Shown here piece after piece: positions 50,901-53,900 of a DNA stretch of 64,000 nt (position 1 is its first letter; each line of letters begins with the position of its first letter). Source of the stretch: Atrina japonica (Eukaryota > Mollusca > Bivalvia > Pterioida > Pinnidae). The stretch lies in NCBI GenBank assembly GCA_030159075.1, contig BROG01000991.1, positions 1 through 64,000 of the forward strand. Direction: 5' to 3'. The notes below the pieces were generated by a model that was not told the origin of the DNA, did not search any database, and saw nothing but the letters and a program-made list of their open reading frames with translations. Both the position numbers and the translations under genes were made by a program.

Positions 50901-53900
50901 TAGTAAGCTTTTCCTTATATGGAATGTCACATCCTTTGACTGCTTTACCATCAGTCATTCAGCAAGCACATAAGAATTTCTTACGAATACATAATGGACT
51001 CAGGATTATGTACACCAAAAAATTGTTGGATACCTGAAATTCAAGTCACAACTACCATAAATCGGTATATTTTGGCGTCACTAAAATTTGGCTACTTTAG
51101 TCATAAAATGAAGGGTTAATTTTTGCTTAAAAAATAGTCTTTTAATGAACATTACTTCATGAAATGTGATTTGAAGTAATCTTTTAGAATTTTGCTACTT
51201 GGTAAAACACAGTACAATATATGTATATGATACATGTAGATACTGCGTTTTCTCTAGTTGTTAACATGTTTCCTATATGACATTAACCCACTTACCCCAA
51301 AAGAAACATTTGGACTGGTCTAAGTCATTGATTTACAGGAGAGTCCATTTTTTTTAGGGATTGATGAGTTAACTGATTGATAAATTGCTAAGTAAAAAAT
51401 CTACATGTAGCCTACAACACTTTATAGTGCATACAGGTCGCTTCTTTAATAAAATCTTCATATAGCAAGGTAGACAACTCTTATTTATGTATCATTTCTG
51501 GATTTCAGTGTCAGAGTTATCTCTCTTTGCAATGTATGTGTCTTTTTTTATCATGGTCCAAAGAACATGTAAAAAGCAACAACAACAACAACAAAAACAA
51601 ACAAAACAAGAGTCTTTAATTCACCTAAATGAAATCAAGGAGAGTTAAGGCTATTGAGCCAGCATCTGTGTATTATTTGTTGAGGTTAGGTTTACCTGTG
51701 TGTTCATATACCAAATAAACTTGCATAGCACCTAGTTAACTCATCAATCCCAGAAAAACAATGGACTCTTCAGTAAATCAATGACTTAGACCAGTCCAAA
51801 TGTGTCTTTAGGGGTGAATGAATTAACAAAGATGTCTTATGATATTTCGTTTTAAAGGGGCATTAGCTATGTTTTTTTTTTTTTTTTTTTTTTTTTTTTT
51901 CAAAAAGGAATTTCCCCTTTTTACTGCTTAGATTGATATACAATAACAAAAAAGAGATATACACAGGCATAAAAATTCCTAAATTCCTATATATTTTGTG
52001 AAAATTGCTTCAGAAACCCGGGTTTGGCACTTTTCACTTGCAATTGAAACACTCAGCCTTACTATTTGTATATGAATACCACGCTGGACCTTACTTCATT
52101 TTCACAAAATTTATAGAAATATTAGATTTTTTGTATGCCTGTGTATAGCTCTTATTTGTAATTGTACATCAAGTACAAGTAGTAAAAGTAGATAAATTCA
52201 AAATAATTTTTTGGGGGTAACACAGCTAGTGCCCCTTTAAATGATAATTTCCAGGAGCAGGAAACAGGAAATTGATTTGAAACTGATCAATGGCTGACAG
52301 CTGTTTTCCATTTCTTATTAACATTGCCAATGTTACAATTATGTTGTGACTTCGACACAACATTTCTTGTTTCTTCCATGTAACACTAACAACCATTTAT
52401 GTCAATTAAAAATGACAATTTTCATTTCTATATGATTGTCAAATGTCCCGACGAACTGTCAAATGTCTCGATGAACTGTCAAATGTCCCGACGAACTAGA
52501 AAATAAAGACACCACAGAATCTTATACATATGCTTCCTACTTGAACATTTTACTTACTTTAGACACAGATGGGAAATTAACAACAAAGTTACAAAATGTA
52601 TATAACAAACTTGATGATTTTGTATTTCCTATTGTCAACTTTTCACATTTAAGACATGTAGTAACTTCCTTTTGATGCCTACTTATAGTATTTATATCAC
52701 AGATGATCCAATGTGCCAGGGCATGTTCAACATATGAACATTTCATATACAGAGGCAATACTGCTTACTGTTAAGTTGTTGTCACTAGGATATTGGGAAT
52801 CAAGTCTTATGTCAAAATTTCACAAATTCAACAGTTAGTATAATCATCTTGTTTGCAATTCCAGTGTTTCACTGACTGAGTGAAATGTTGATTTGCCTGT
52901 TTGATATTGGTTATTGACAGGTATTTTCCTTCCTCCAAAATTCTGGGTTCAGGCTCCAGAAAATTGGAGAAAGATATGACATTTTTACTAAAATAGAAAC
53001 ACTTAATTTCAAACATTTGTTTGAAAATGCTTTATTTTTTATTTTGAATTTCAAAATTGGGAATTTTTGCATAATTTTGGGGAAATATAAGCCATAATAT
53101 AAGCCATTTTTGCATTGAAAATGAGTCCTGTAACCGAACCCAAAAATGCCCCAGGAAAATCCCTGATTGAATCTTCTTTACTGATTATGACGAGGATTCA
53201 TTCCTCATTCATTTCATTTGAATTTAATTGTGGAGTCACATAGGGTGTGACTGATTGACAGGAAATGCTAACTCCTCTAGGGCACCTGATCCCACCTTTA
53301 GATTTTTAGAAGTCCTTGTGTGTTCAATTTTGACCTCATTTGTATATTGTCTCCTGAACCTTCTTTTGATTAACACGTTGGTATCTGTGATTTGTATATA
53401 ATGTATATTTTGTATACATTCTGTCATTCTACTTTCAGGTATAGTCGAGGAGTACAAACCACCATTTTGGGATGTGGTCCCCTCAGATCCTTCATTTGAG
53501 GATATGAGGAAAGTTGTGGTGGTCGATCAGCAGAGACCCACAATTCCAAATAGATGGTATTCATATTCAGTAAGTAGGTCAGAACTCTATATATGATGTG
53601 TGTTATGACCGATCCACAGAAATAAACCCAAAACCCAGGTTTTTTCAGTGGCGATCTCTTTTTATACTTTTAACATTAAAGAAAAAACAAAAACATCTAC
53701 TTATCCAACTCCTAGAGGTCAGGGTTGAGTTAGATCAGACAAATGAAGCCGTCTCCTAGAGGTCAGGGTTGAGTTAGATCAGACAAATGAAGCCGTCTCC
53801 TAGAGGTCAGGGTTGAGTTAGATCAGACAAATGAAGCCGTCTCCTAGAGGTCAGGGTTGAGTTAGATCAGACAAATGAAGCCGTCTCCTTAGCCTTGGAA

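Larger units (their letters stand above)
50405..53438 (+). other. Intron 6
   Basis: GTATGT to TACTTTCAG. Almost half is identifiable repeats: MITEs at 50578-50750, 51283-51372, 51736-51826 and 51854-52240, a 20-bp triplicate (52438-52497), and a roughly 380-bp repeat interrupted by a MITE (52725-53380) that reaches to within about 60 bp of exon 7. Confidence 0.9.
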
